Origin: Symsagittifera roscoffensis
Taxonomy: Eukaryota; Xenacoelomorpha; Acoela; Convolutidae
DNA length: 64,000 nt
Assembly: GCF_963678635.1 (NCBI RefSeq)
Contig: NC_087064.1
Location: 63,233,548 to 63,297,547, forward strand
Reading direction: 5' to 3'
Positions 20,746 to 32,144 of the stretch are shown here, piece by piece. Numbering within the stretch: the stretch's first letter is position 1; the number at the start of each line of letters is the position of its first letter. The position numbers and the translations under genes were made by a program. The notes beneath the pieces are model-generated. The model was given only the letters and a program-made list of their open reading frames with translations, was not told the DNA's origin and ran no database searches.

Positions 20746-23490
20746 ACGTTAAGTGTATGTCAAGAACAATCATATACTACGACACTCAAAATCCACTTAA
20801 AAACGATTACTTTCACTCAGATAATTGTGAGTGGAGGAACTTTTATATTCAAGGAGGCCCAACAACCGACTGAAAGCTCAAGAGAGGCTCGGTATAGATG
20901 CTGAACAATGTCTCGAAGGCGAAAATGGAGACCACATGCAAATTGGCTAAAATAAAGACAATGAAGATTCAAGCTATAAATCAAAATTCCTCATTATTAA
21001 ATTCCATTATTAAATTCCTTGCTAATTAAAGCAACCGCTAAAGACGCTCAATAATAAATTGTCATTGTATTTTCATCGAAATTTTAACTTTCATGGGTAT
21101 TAGCTTGAGTAGCTAAAGCCTCTGTCTTAAGCCTGTTTTGTGTGGCTTCACGGAGCGCACGTAGTCCAGTCCTTGATGAAAATGCACAAGTTGGAACTTC
21201 CAAGCCAACAAAAGAACTAATGTATGCAGGGCGTCATGCAAAATAGGTAGTTTTGTGTCTAACTTGATATCAGCTAGGCGTCCTATGCGGTAAAATAAAC
21301 GGAGGATACCACCCGGACTCAAGAACGGTGAGTACGAGGCAATAATGCTATTGCTCCTAAAGGATTTACCAGAGGTTCGCAATTTCGAGTCGACGGGAAA
21401 TGAATCGGTTTGCGCAAGATATATAAGTGTCTTCTCCGCAATCTCCAGCCCCGAGGATTGGTGATCTCAATTCTGGTACCGCGAATATGGCCATGTGCCG
21501 GCAGCAGCAATTACATAAAAACAAGATTCGTTTATACCTTGTAAGCAATTCGAATTTTTCTGAGACAAATCTATGATTCGGAAGTTTGATTGACGCAACA
21601 TCGGTGAAGCAACTATTATCGAAACAATTAACAAAGTCGTATGAGGGACCCTTTAAACGGATTTTTTTTAATCAATTCTTGATTGGTTTAAACGGCCAAT
21701 CCTTAGTCCTAAGAATACTCGGCACAATTACTCAGCTGCTATCCTTAAGAGCTTCCAAAGAAATCCCAGTGTACCAGTAGCAGATAGATTATTGCCGCTC
21801 AGGACATTATTGCCACTCGTCAATGGTGGTAGATTCGAGTTTTTCGCCTGCGCGGTTTACAACGAGGACATAGAGCTTATCATCATAATTAGGTCACTCC
21901 ATTACGGTGGTGCTATCTGACCACATGAAGATATTGCTCACTTTAAAGATAATTTCTTTCACAATTTCGATTTTCAACTGTGTGGCAAGTAGAGCAGCTT
22001 GAAGTTCTGTTTTGGGTTTTGGAAACGCTTTAAGTGCCGCTATATGCACTTTACCGAAAGTAAAAGATGTTTCAGTTTGTGCAAGCTTATGAGTCGAGCA
22101 CGCAAAAATCCAACGCAGAAGTTTTCCTGCTCAGGTTGTGTAAATCAACCGGTGGGAAGGGTCAGTTGACCTTACAGAGAGAGGCCGGAGTGCCACTCAA
22201 AAAGGTTTTTCCTCATCTCTTCTGGTAAATCATCATCCCATTTTCGAGCATTAATTCGCCAATTGCATTTGAAAAAAAGGCGGGCCATTACAATGTACGG
22301 GACTACTAAACCAATAAGGTCAAACACCTAAGATACAAAACTCAAAACTGTTAGTTGGCTTAATGCCTTCAATCAAAGTGATGAAAACCTCGGCTCAAAA
22401 CCAATGTGTCAGTTACATGATTCCATTTAAGATCTAAGAGGATTGATCAGCATTACATAATTCCTTAGCCAATGAAGGTGTTCCTTTGACTTCGGGGTTC
22501 AATTCGATTGTTATTTTTTTAATATTAGTGAAAACTCAACCAAAACAAAACCACATAAATTAATAAACTTGACCAAAAACTGATTAGTTTTAACTGTTTG
22601 CTCTATGTTTTCGAGCTAACCCAAGTAATCGTCCGTATAGATTTTTTTGTCAATTAATGATGCTGCTTAAGGATATGTGAACAAGTTATCATTTGCTATT
22701 TTGTGCAAAGCGTATTTCACGTGTTTTGATGGACAAGTGTATCGATGTATTGATGTACTACCACATCCGATGTAAGATCCTTCCGCCACAAAAAAAACGA
22801 AGCGGATTCTGATCTTGGTCTCGGACTCCTACCTGGACAAACATACGGCATATATGGGCTGTCGGAGTATAAAACCTGAATTACAAAAACCAAGTTTTGA
22901 AGTAAGTCTGGACCAACCAAAGAGATTGATTCGCGATCGATTCGTGAATGTGGATGGTTCGTCTTGACAGTAAAATTATGATCTTTCTTGATCTCCTTTA
23001 TTACGGCGCAGCTCTGGGTTTTTATTTTACATCGCTGCAAAGTTTTAAATACCGACGAGTATACCGTATACCGACTGCCGTAAACCGACTGGAACGTGAG
23101 CTTGAATTAAGTGTTTTTTCAGTGTTCCATTTCTTAGAAGCTACATCCAACCTTTTAGACCCAGTGACTCCACTCTGAAGCGAAGACTTAGAACTAGTGT
23201 CGCCAGCTGCTTCATCTTGTTGGGGGGTTTCAACGTTCTCATTTTTTTCTGCGCTTTCTAAAGTCTTTTTTTTTTAATTTTCAGCGTCCTGTAAAAACTT
23301 ACTGTTAGTTTCTGTTAATTTGTGGAGCCAAAGATCTTGTTTGGGAAGGCATTTTTCTGGGTCTTTGATTTTCCAGCCGATTTCCTCATTTGTTTTTTTG
23401 ACTACTTCATTAAAGGTTTATATTTTTTGATAACTGTCTCTTCTTTTAATGAGCGGTGTTGATTTTCAGTGTACTAAACTGCTAAAGAAT
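20746..23490 (-). mobile_element. Second, partial BEL/Pao copy, head-to-tail
   Basis: This copy repeats the order of 15115-20690 without the internal duplication and without about 1.36 kb corresponding to 18857-20215. Zinc-binding block: 21113-21382. RNase H/linker: about 21390-22300. RT: 22717-23040, with GPDLLQNLVFVI, FLWRKDL and HQYIDTL on the minus strand. The gag-like end stops abruptly at about 23490, where similarity to 20640 ceases. No LTR separates it from the first copy, so it looks like a segmental duplication rather than a separate insertion. Confidence 0.8.
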
Positions 23491-23495
23491 CACGT

Positions 23496-24110
23496 TAGTG
23501 GTGGTGGCAGCAAAATTGCGGTCATCTGTTCTTTGCAGGCCACGAGCACCTAAACTCATGTGGCACTCACTAAAAAAAACAACCCCAACAAAGTCTTACC
23601 ACTCATTGGTCGATCGGCTCCGGCTGGAGGTCCCCTGCCAACATCTCCGCTCTCCGCGCCTTTGCCCTGTGGCGTCCCTGCGATGGTTTCGTGGTCTGGG
23701 CCCGTATCCTTGAGAAAAAGCTTGGCAGGTGATCTCGATGGGACAGCCCCACCCGAAGTGACTTCAACTCCAATTCACTTGGCTGGTGCAGTTGAAGATA
23801 ACCTCTGAGGACCGCGAGATTCTGTCTCTTCCTTCTAGAGATAAGGCTACCGGTTGTTTTTACGACGATTATCTCTGTCTTCCGCAGATCCTCAAAAAAA
23901 TCGAGAGTGCCCGTTCTGCTGCAGTAGACAATGCCACTTATTTGTCTTCGCTTCGATTGTAAATACGCCAGAAGTTCATCAAGTGGGCTGGGCGTATAAT
24001 TGTTCGTGCGGTGGGAGGATATGCTGCTGTTCCAATATTACTCGTAAAACCTTTTCCATGTTCAAGGTAATGGGGTTCAAAGAAAGGGCGGGGACTGCGT
24101 AGACCTTCAG
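23496..24110 (+). pseudogene. Unrecognised GC-richer coding-like fragment
   Basis: Base composition rises sharply against the flanks. Plus-strand frames at 23560-23808 (82 codons, Pro/Ser/Gly-rich, ending GAVEDNL) and, in another frame, about 23790-23935 (SEDREILSLPSRDKATGCFY then ILKKIESARSAAVDNATYLS) read like pieces of one degraded protein. After a stop, the sequence IRQKFIKWAGR continues. I do not recognise the family. It begins exactly where the BEL copy ends, so it may be the flank of the duplicated segment or another element. Confidence 0.4.
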
Positions 24111-24342
24111 GCTGTGATAAAGGGAGCTAGCAGCTACAATAATTGCCATTTTAACTCAAACACTACTGACATTATGAACAAAAAGCGGTAAATTTCTGTA
24201 CAAATTGAAAAAAAAATCGAAATAATGACTGTTTTCGTTAAAGGAATATAACAGTTTGCTAATATCTTATCGCTAAAAACGGCTAGAATTTAACAAAAAT
24301 GGTTAGAAAAAATTTAAAAGGTTAATTCAAACGTTTTCGCAC
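24111..24342. other. Short non-coding stretch
   Basis: No coding or repeat signal is recognised. It is AT-rich and leads into the inverted-repeat element. Confidence 0.4.
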
Positions 24343-24824
24343 ATTAGGATTAAAATTTGTTTTACAATATTTACAAAATGATCAAAGATCTGAAAAATGA
24401 GAAAGATGCCTAAAAAGAGCTCTATAACTTTTTAACCAATCAAATTTAAACAAATGTAATTACATAATAAATTACATAATCATGAATAACATTTTCCTGT
24501 ACATTTCTGAGATTTTTTAGTTTTTTGTTCTTCCATGGTTATAAAGTTTCGATTTGGGAATACTTTCGATTCTGACATGTCAGTTTTTTAACTTTCAGCC
24601 ATATTATACATTAACTATAATTTTAGTGTTAAGAGGAAAATTACGAATAATTTTTTTGCAGAAATTTCCAGGAAAATGTTAATCATGATTACGTAATTTA
24701 TTCTGTAATTACAGTTGTTTAAATTTGATTGGTTAAAAAATTATAGGGCCCTTTTTAGACATGTTTCTCATTTTTCAGATGTTTGATCGTTTTGTAAATG
24801 CTGTAAAAAACTTTAAATCCTGAT
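24343..24824. mobile_element. Foldback element with arms of about 165 bp
   Basis: The left arm (about 24343-24507) and right arm (about 24661-24824) are reverse complements with scattered mismatches. They share long exact blocks such as TCTGAAAAATGAGAAA, TTTTTAACCAATCAAATTTA and GTAATTACA. The spacer of about 150 bp has no ORF. The transcript or single strand would fold into a long hairpin. The family and target duplication are not identified. Confidence 0.8.
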
Positions 24825-24879
24825 AAAAAGTTACGAGTCGTTTCACGTCCAAATCGAAATTTTGAAAATCAGCTTGTCA

Positions 24880-26060
24880 GTTAAAACTAACCCTTCCCGA
24901 TTTGTCCAATTGTTCAAAAAACGTCGCTAATTCATTAAAACTATCAATCTTCAAGGCTAGATGTTCCAATGAAAATTCGATCGCAAAACCGCATTTTTGT
25001 ACATTCTGGTCGAATGTCACAAACAAAAATGAGTTTTGCACTTCCGAGGAGTGCAATCATCTGCCTTAGGGGGTGCAAAAAACTTTTAAAAAAAAACATC
25101 CAACATCCAAGTTTGGAAGTTTGACCTTGAGCAACGCGAGAAGCATGATTTTGAGGTGAAATGGAAGTTTTCAAAACAACGAATTGAGCATGTCATGCTC
25201 AGTTTTCTCGCGACAACTGAAAATTTCAGAAATATAAGATCAGAACAACCGAACTACAATCGCGGGAAAGTAGTCGGAAAAAGCAGCGGGAAGTTGCTAT
25301 TCGCAATGTTCAAGAGATAATATCACACTAGAGTAGAGCTTTCTTATCCTAAAACAGAAGGTAGAGCAATCGCGAACAAAGAAGAGACAAATTAGAAGTG
25401 GACCAGAGTGAACCTTAGGTGGAAAGGTGGACAACCAAGGTCTCCCAATGGTCCAGCCCCAAAACTCATTTCTCAAGCTTGAACTTATTGATTCAAAACT
25501 CCTCGATTCAAACTTAATTCCATTTATGGTAGAGTTGCTCGTTAATTTAGTTACTCCAATTCTAGAGCATGCCAGTATTTAAGTACAAAATTTAATTTTC
25601 TTGAGTGTGTTTCAATTTTGTTATGTTGAGGTAGGGAGAGTTTTAGGTTGATCCATCTGAAATGGATCAAAATTCCACTGTCTAATAAAAAATAACTAAA
25701 CCGGAATGTTCCGACCCTGTTTTTAACCTGTTTTTAACGGCGTTTGCGTACTTTGAGTGTTTTGAGACCTAAATATGGGGACGTTTTTAGTTTCTAGAGT
25801 GGGGGGGGGGGGTATTTTGGTAGTGACCTTCAAGCTGTAACGAGGGTTTTAGTCGCATGTCGCAAGTGAACCGAATTGGCTCCGACCGTTTTGAGGTAGA
25901 AAAACACAAGAGATAGTGTCCATGACTCTTGAGCCAATGGTTATAGGGCCTATTTTTCTTTAACCTCGTATGTGACATAAGTAGGCGACTGTTACATAGT
26001 GTTTTTATGGCGCTCCTGAGTGTTTTTACGACATCTTGACTACGGAGTCGAACCAAATTG
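24880..26060 (+). mobile_element. Old, rearranged copy of the PHD/RT element
   Basis: 24880-25020 matches 50468-50600 ('gtcgctaat', 'ttctggtcgaatgtc'). 25178-25600 matches 49398-49810 ('ctcgcgacaactgaaaattt', 'aattagaagtggaccaga', 'cttaattccatttatg'). 25795-25995 matches 49865-50075, including a poly-G tract and the core TAAGTAGGCGACTGTTAC. Divergence is clearly higher than among the 49-57 kb copies, and the order of blocks differs from those units. No frame is open. Confidence 0.75.
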
Positions 26061-27440
26061 ACACAGCTCCTGGCTACATGCCCAATCTAGGGTACCGGTG
26101 CTACGGTTCAGCGGGAACGTGTAAACCTTCCAGTTGTACCGTGATAGCTTTTTAGATTTTCCTGTACGCACTCCGAACGAAGCCTAGCTAACCGCGTAAT
26201 GGGGGGTAACTAGGGGGACAAAAAACGAGCAAAAAAAACAAAAAGCGAAACAAAAACCGCAAAAGAATAGAAAAAGGAACAAAAAACCATAAAACAGAAA
26301 AAAAAGACAGTGACTTTGATACCAGTTTAGTTGGATCAAACCTTCATATTAATTAAAATAGTATACCCATAATGTTTTCATAAGACCAATCGTTTCGATC
26401 AAATCAGCAATTTCACACAGGTGCCCGAGTGTGGGGCGTTGTGAAGGGTTTTCGGATAGCTTGCAACTTCACTGGACCACTAGGAGACTTGACTGGAAAA
26501 GGTGACCAGCCAAGTAGGAAAGTGTTCCACAAGAAGGGGACCCGATAAGTGCTGGACACGCCAAGGAGACATCCAGCACGACAAAAGAACAAACAGAGTA
26601 GGACGCACAGGGATGTTCTGTTTGGTCGATCGGGTATCGTTGAAATCCACATTACCTTATAGGAGTTAAGTGTAAAATTGGATAAGCGGATTTCCACTGT
26701 TTTGAAGATACGTTTTTACTTAGCAGAGCTTGGAAACAGGTTCTACGGTTTTCTTTCAAGAAGTTTAGCACCCATCGCGCTTAAGGTAATTTTCGGCTTA
26801 AGAGGGGGCTACATAGGGGGGAGGTTAGAAGGGGGGCTGGTTAAGTTAGAGGTTGGCGGTTGCAAATTGTAAAAAGGGGGGACACATTATAGTAACTAAT
26901 CAATCGATATCATCGATTTAGTTACATTAGTAGACTCAGAGTCTGGGAAGATTCATCTTTAGACCCAGAACAAGAGTTGCAACGCAAGGATATTCAATTT
27001 TAAGATCGAATTAAGGTAGGTACCCTGGTCGGGGGATCAAAAATAGACAGTTTTTGAAACCCGGAAGGAGAATACCCAGTAAGAACGTTAGTAGAGGGGA
27101 GGGAAACGCGTGGAACTCAGGTACCAGACATTTCTTTTTACGAAAGGACGACATTGTTCAACTTTGAATTTTAGGTGGGTTCATCTTTCTGTTTTTTCTC
27201 ATTTTCTCGTTTAAGTGTTTACGTTTTCGGGACTAATTTTATCGGTTTTTGACGAATAGGTGATCACAAGACATCTGCTAACAAGTTGGGTTTCAACTTG
27301 CATCGAATTAATAAAGGGAGATAAACACAGGGTGGCAAGTAATTAAAACTTTTGGTCAGTAAGGTTGGGTTTTAAGGAAATTTTTATACGAAAGCTCAAG
27401 TGGTGATACCAGGGATAGTGATCTAAGGGTCCCAACACCG
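26061..27440. other. Region without a recognised gene
   Basis: Contents are an A-rich tract (26221-26310), a stretch of more balanced composition at 26400-26680 and G-rich blocks at 26800-26880. The remainder leads to the minisatellite. The 94-codon minus-strand frame at 26413-26697 has no recognised domain. This could contain the 5' untranslated part of the Ty3-type element, but no LTR or primer-binding site could be identified. Confidence 0.45.
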
Positions 27441-27445
27441 AAGAA

Positions 27446-28620
27446 GAAGAGATCCGAAGTGTCCCAACACTTGAGTGGGAGGTCTTGGGACAGCGCTAGG
27501 AGGTCTTGAGACAGTGCGAGGAGGTCTTGGGACAGTGCGAGGAAGTCTTGGGACAGTGCGAAGTGTCCCAACACTTAAGTGGGGGGTCTTGGGACAGTGC
27601 GAAGTTTCCCAGCACTTGAGTGGTAGGTCTTGGAACAGTGCGAGCAGGTCTTGGGACAGTGCGAGGAATTCTTGGGATAGTGTTAAGTGTCCCAACACTT
27701 GAGTGAGAGGTCTTGGGACAGTGCGAGGAGGTCTTGGAACAATGCGAGGACGTCCTGAGACAGTGCGAAGTGTCCCAAAACTTGAGTGGTAGGTCTTGGG
27801 ACAGTGCGAGGAGGTTTTGGGACTGTTCGAAGTGTCCCAACACTTGAGTGAGAGGTGTTGAGACAGTGCGAAGTGTCCCAACACTTCAGTGGTAGGTCTT
27901 GGGACAGTCCGAGGAGGCCTTGGGACAGGGCGAAGCGTCCCAGCACTTAAGTGAAAGGTCTTGGGACAGTTCGAAGTGTCCCAACACTTGAGTGGCAGGT
28001 CTTGGGACAGTGCGAGGTGTCCCAACACTTGAGTGGGGGGTCTTGGGAAGTACCAGGTGTCCCAACACTAGGTCTTGGGACAGTACGAAGTGTCCCAACG
28101 CTAGGACGAAAGGTCTTGGGATAGTGTGAAGTGTCCCAACACTTGGTCGAAGGGTCTTGGGACAGTGCGAGGTGTCCAAACACTGACGTGTGAGGTCTTG
28201 AGATAGTACCAGGTCTTGTGACAGTGCGAGGAGAGCTTGGGATAGTACGAACTATCCCAACACTAGGTCTTGGGACGGGGCGAAGTGTCCCACCACTTAA
28301 TTGAGAGGTCTTGGGACAGTTCGAAGTGTCCCAACACTTGAGTGGTAGGTCTTGGGACAGTGTGAAGTGTCCCAACACTTGGTCGAAGGGTCTTGGGATG
28401 GTGCGAGGTGTCCCAACACTTGAGTGGTAGGTCTTGTGACAGTGTGAAGTGTCCCAACACTTGATCGAAGGGTCTTGGGACAGTGTGAGTTGTCCCTACA
28501 CTTGAGTGGGGGTCTTGAGACAGTACCAGGTGTCCCAACACTATATCCTGGGACGGTACGAAGTGTCCCAACACAAGTTCGAAAAGATTTTAGATAGTGT
28601 GAAGTGTCCCAACACTTGAA
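27446..28620. repeat. Minisatellite, about 41-bp unit with two competing hairpins
   Basis: About 1.17 kb consists of imperfect tandem units of about 41 bp: GTGTCCCAACACTTGAGTGG followed by TAGGTCTTGGGACAGTGCGAA. Some units carry extra internal copies of a 21-bp sub-unit (GGAGGTCTTGGGACAGTGCGA). Each unit contains hairpin 1 (TGGGACA, 8-nt loop, TGTCCCA) and hairpin 2 (AAGTGT, CCCA loop, ACACTT), which share bases. All three minus-strand frames of the consensus lack stop codons, which explains overlapping minus-strand frames of up to 201 codons. These are not evidence for proteins. The array lies directly upstream of the Ty3-type gag. Confidence 0.95.
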
Positions 28621-28900
28621 TCAAAGCATTAAGAACCAGTCAGAACGATCAAAAAACAGCCAAAAGTCCACTCTATTTAAGATTTTGACTCGAAATTTTT
28701 TTCTTAAGGGAATTAGAAACACTTTTTAGATTTTTATCTGTAGAAGAGAAACTTGTGAATAATAATATTGTAAATAAAGAAAACATGTAAAAAAAATCAT
28801 GAGGCCAAGTAGAGTACCGATAGCAGGCAAAGGGTACTAGAGTCAACGAAAAATCATAACTCCTCGCAACGGAAAGCGACACTATCGGATCCGAAAGTAA
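28621..28900. other. Leader between minisatellite and gag
   Basis: No ORF. AT-rich at 28680-28800, then more balanced. Probably the 5' untranslated region of the downstream element. A start context for gag is not clear: the ATG at 28900 is followed at once by TGA. Confidence 0.4.
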
Positions 28901-28901
28901 T

Positions 28902-30952
28902 GTGAAAGAACTTTTCAGTGAGCATGGTCAACACAAGAAGCGCAAAGGAAGACAAGATGAAAGAGGGCGCAGTGGAAGGACAACTGTACCTGCTATAGAA
29001 ATCGATCTTGAGACACCAGATCGGAGTGTTGATGAGGTGGAAAGGAAAACAACGGAATCAACAACAATGCCGAATGCGGAAGAACAAGAAGAGAAGACGA
29101 TAGAGTTTTCACCAATTGATTATGTAGAGGATACAACAAGCAACACGCCGGAAACGATAAAAGACGATTCTCAAACAAAAAGATCGTCGTTCACAGAGAG
29201 GATTGCAATGATGGCCGGAAAGAACCAAGAGAGAAGGAGTAGGTAGTACCAACGACCAAGAAAGGCAAAACGTTTGGAACAGTTTCTGCAGTAACAACAG
29301 AAGCCAATCGAAACGATGAGCCGATCGAACCTGGGGCAACGGCTAACCATGAAAAAAGAGCTGCGTGACTTGATGGCAAAATTGGAGCAAAAAATTGAAG
29401 TGCTGTGAAGAGGATCGACAAATGCTAAAAAAAGGAAATATGGTACAACAAGAACAAGAACCTAGACAATTGTTTCAACCTGGTAAGGACGACGGAAGAA
29501 AAGCTACAGCAGATGTCAGACAAGGTAGAGGCTACCGACAAAGAGCGAGAGAAAATTATCAAAAAGGACCTGCAAGAACTGAAGCAACGGTACGACACTG
29601 TGAACAACAAGTTGTGGAGTCTGGAAACGAGAATAGACACAATGAGCAAAGACCAAGCTGAAAGTTCTTGTACCATACAGTCCAAACTGGATGCTCTCTT
29701 GAGAAACTCTACAGCAAAAGACAAGCTGGTAGCAGATAGAACGCAAGGCAACAGAATCGATTTTAAAGAACCACAACGGAATAAACGGGAGTCCACACCG
29801 TTACCCCGGAGTGCAGTGAGCACAGGGGCAGGGGGCCAAGACAATTATGAAGGGTGGAACCACAAACTCGAAAAATGTGCCAGAGGACTCCACCACGAGC
29901 ACTAATGTAGGAATCGACCACATGACATGGGCTAGCAACAGTGAAATGATGAATAGGACACTGGAAGCGTTCGCTACTAGGAACACTGACTCGAGCGAAA
30001 GAGGATGTGGCAAATCCAGGAAAACCTTCTAGAAACCGAAGGAGTTTCTAGAAACCGAAGGACTACATTTAAGGATGACTCGGATGGATGCATCGACCCA
30101 TGGGTAGAAGTCATGCGTTCGCTTCTAGAAACCGAAGGACTACATTTAAGGATGACTCGGATGGATGCATCGACCCATGGGTAGAAGTCATGCGACTACA
30201 TTTGGAACAAGACAACTTGAATGACGAAAGGCAGGCCTGCACGGCAATGCTGAACAACTTGGAGGGCACCGCGTTAAAATGTGTAGTTGCAAAGAAGGAA
30301 GAGGAACGTGATACTGCGGACAAGATCTTCGAGATATTGTTGAGCCGATTCGGATCAGGAATGAAGGGCCACCGAGCTATGATGAGATTTGAAAAAAAAA
30401 AGACAAAGGGGCGATGAGTCAATCGATCGATTCCTGGATGATCTTGAGAGCTTGAGAAGGAGGAGTGATCCTGAAGAATCACCAAACAGAAGGAATTTCA
30501 GCATTGCCTCGAAATTAATTGATGGGGTAAAAAGTGACGAATTGAGAACAATGTTGGCAACATACTATACACTTTCAGGAGAATGCACCGACTCAGGAAG
30601 AGATGAGACAAAAATCAAGAGAGTACATGTTGATGAAGTCGAAGAAGTACCCGTACTCAGAGAGCAAGAATATGCAAGGGGGAAACAACCAAAAAGGTCG
30701 TCGTGGTACACGCCTAGAGATGATATGGACACACGTAGGTCATGCGCAAATTGAGGATCAGCGGACCATCATGCAATAGATGCTGAGGCCAGGAGTTCTC
30801 TGGAAATAAACTATGCAAAAGCAGCTGCGGAGGCTATCAACAAAGTAAAATAAGACTTAGCGACGAAGGAGATCGAGATTGAAAAGAGATTGATTGAGAA
30901 AAAAAAATGAGAGGCAGAAGTTGAATGAGACATTATGTAGACGATACCAGTG
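28902..30952 (+). pseudogene. Gag-like polyprotein, frameshifted
   Basis: The N-terminal part is highly charged (28902-29246). A coiled-coil stretch follows at about 29513-29780 (KEREKIIKKDLQELKQRYDT). The retrotransposon capsid-type domain is at about 30160-30560, with NNLEGTALKCVVAKK, IFEILLSRFGSG, DESIDRFLDDLESLRRRSD and LIDGVKSDELRTMLATYYT. A single zinc-knuckle start RRSCAN is followed by TGA where its second Cys is expected (about 30755), and the rest of the knuckle is gone. A 77-bp tandem duplication at 30047 shifts the frame. Non-functional. Confidence 0.8.
30047..30200 (+). repeat. 77-bp tandem duplication inside gag
   Basis: TCTAGAAACCGAAGGACTAC and the following bases to 'gtagaagtcatgcg' appear at 30047 and again at 30124. 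Both copies are almost identical. Since 77 is not a multiple of three, the event breaks the gag frame. Sequence identity suggests it is recent relative to the decay of the rest. Confidence 0.9.
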
Positions 30953-32102
30953 CCAGAAGTCGAAGAGAGTAAGACAAAGAATGAAAATTGCAATACTCTA
31001 AAAATGATGACGGGAAAACCATTCGGCATAACAAAAATTGGAGCCAGAAAATTGTCGATAATCACAGTGAGCGGTCACGAAGTAACGAGAAACTTGAGAG
31101 AACCGAGCGATCAGACGATAATGCACATTGATGTGTACGCAGATTACTTAAGTGCCATAGGTCCGCAGACAACTTCTAGAGCCTTGAGGGCAGTACTCAC
31201 ATGTGGTGGCAGCAAGATGGAATAAATATCTTCACGAAGACTATGATAACATGTGACGAAGACTTAGCCGGACAGATCTACGTGGGTAGAGAAGAACTGA
31301 AAGGGAGATCGATTGGACACTGCGCCATGTTGGAAGAAGATGCAAGGCATATCGGAACGGAAGCAGACGTACATGACATAAGCGGCAAGAACACTCAGTT
31401 GCGCGGGTTACTGGACACGGGAGCGGTCTTGAGCGTTATAGCAATCGAAACTTGGGAGCGGATGTGTTTCGACACAGACGATTTGATAGACTCGAGAATA
31501 CGGCTGTCAGCTGCAAATAAAGGGGCGCTGCGGGTACTAGGCAGGACACCAAGAACGGCTCTAAACTGGGCGAACGCAACCTGTGCATGAGTTTTCCTGA
31601 GGTGGAGAACCTAGATGAGTCTGACCAATTCATTTTAGGCCGAGACTTCATCAGAAATTTCGACGTAACAATTCATCTAAACAGTGCCATGCTCAGGATT
31701 CGACACCAGCAAAAGCAGTACGTAATTAAACCAGTAAATTTAATAATGGCGAATGAGAATAAAGCACCGGTATTCTTGAGTAGAAGGATGAGGCTGAAAG
31801 CAAACGAAGCGGCAATTGTACGCTTGCGGATGAAAAACTATAATGGACTAAGTGACAACAAGCCAGTATGCATAGTCCCAAATCCAAATATTCAAAGTCA
31901 TCATGTTTTAGGAAGATCCTTCTCGATAACCAAGAGCGGCCTCTGCGTCAGTGTCTTGTTGAATAATTTTGATATACCCATCACAATCCAGAGGGGAAGA
32001 AAACTGGGATACGCTCTACCTGTGAAAACTCGATATAAAATGACTGAAAATGTAAAAAAGAATGAAATTCTTGATTGTCCCAATCATAGGGACAAGATTT
32101 GA
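30953..32102 (+). pseudogene. Retroelement aspartic protease region
   Basis: Three overlapping frames (30950-31225, 31201-31590, 31587-32102) cover one protein. The catalytic motif LLDTGAVLSVI is at about 31408-31440, and the family's C-terminal flap partner QFILGRDFIRNFDVT is at about 31627-31672. The following segment, with VCIVPNP and LGRSFSITKSGLCVSVLLN, links protease to RT. The catalytic Asp is kept; the frame is broken at least twice. Product would be a retropepsin-fold protease that matures Gag-Pol. Confidence 0.82.
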
Positions 32103-32144
32103 ATCTTGAGAAGATAAAAGAAAATAAAAGGTTCATCAGGTCTT

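Noticed and set aside
27423-28574. Overlapping minus-strand frames of 87-201 codons with a repeating SVGTLRTVPRP-type peptide
   Set aside because: They arise because the minisatellite unit has no stop in any minus-strand frame. The period of about 41 bp changes frame every unit and several frames are open at once, so coding is not supported.
27446-28620. CRISPR-like array
   Set aside because: Repeats run continuously without unique spacers, unit length varies by a 21-bp sub-unit, and the context is eukaryotic.
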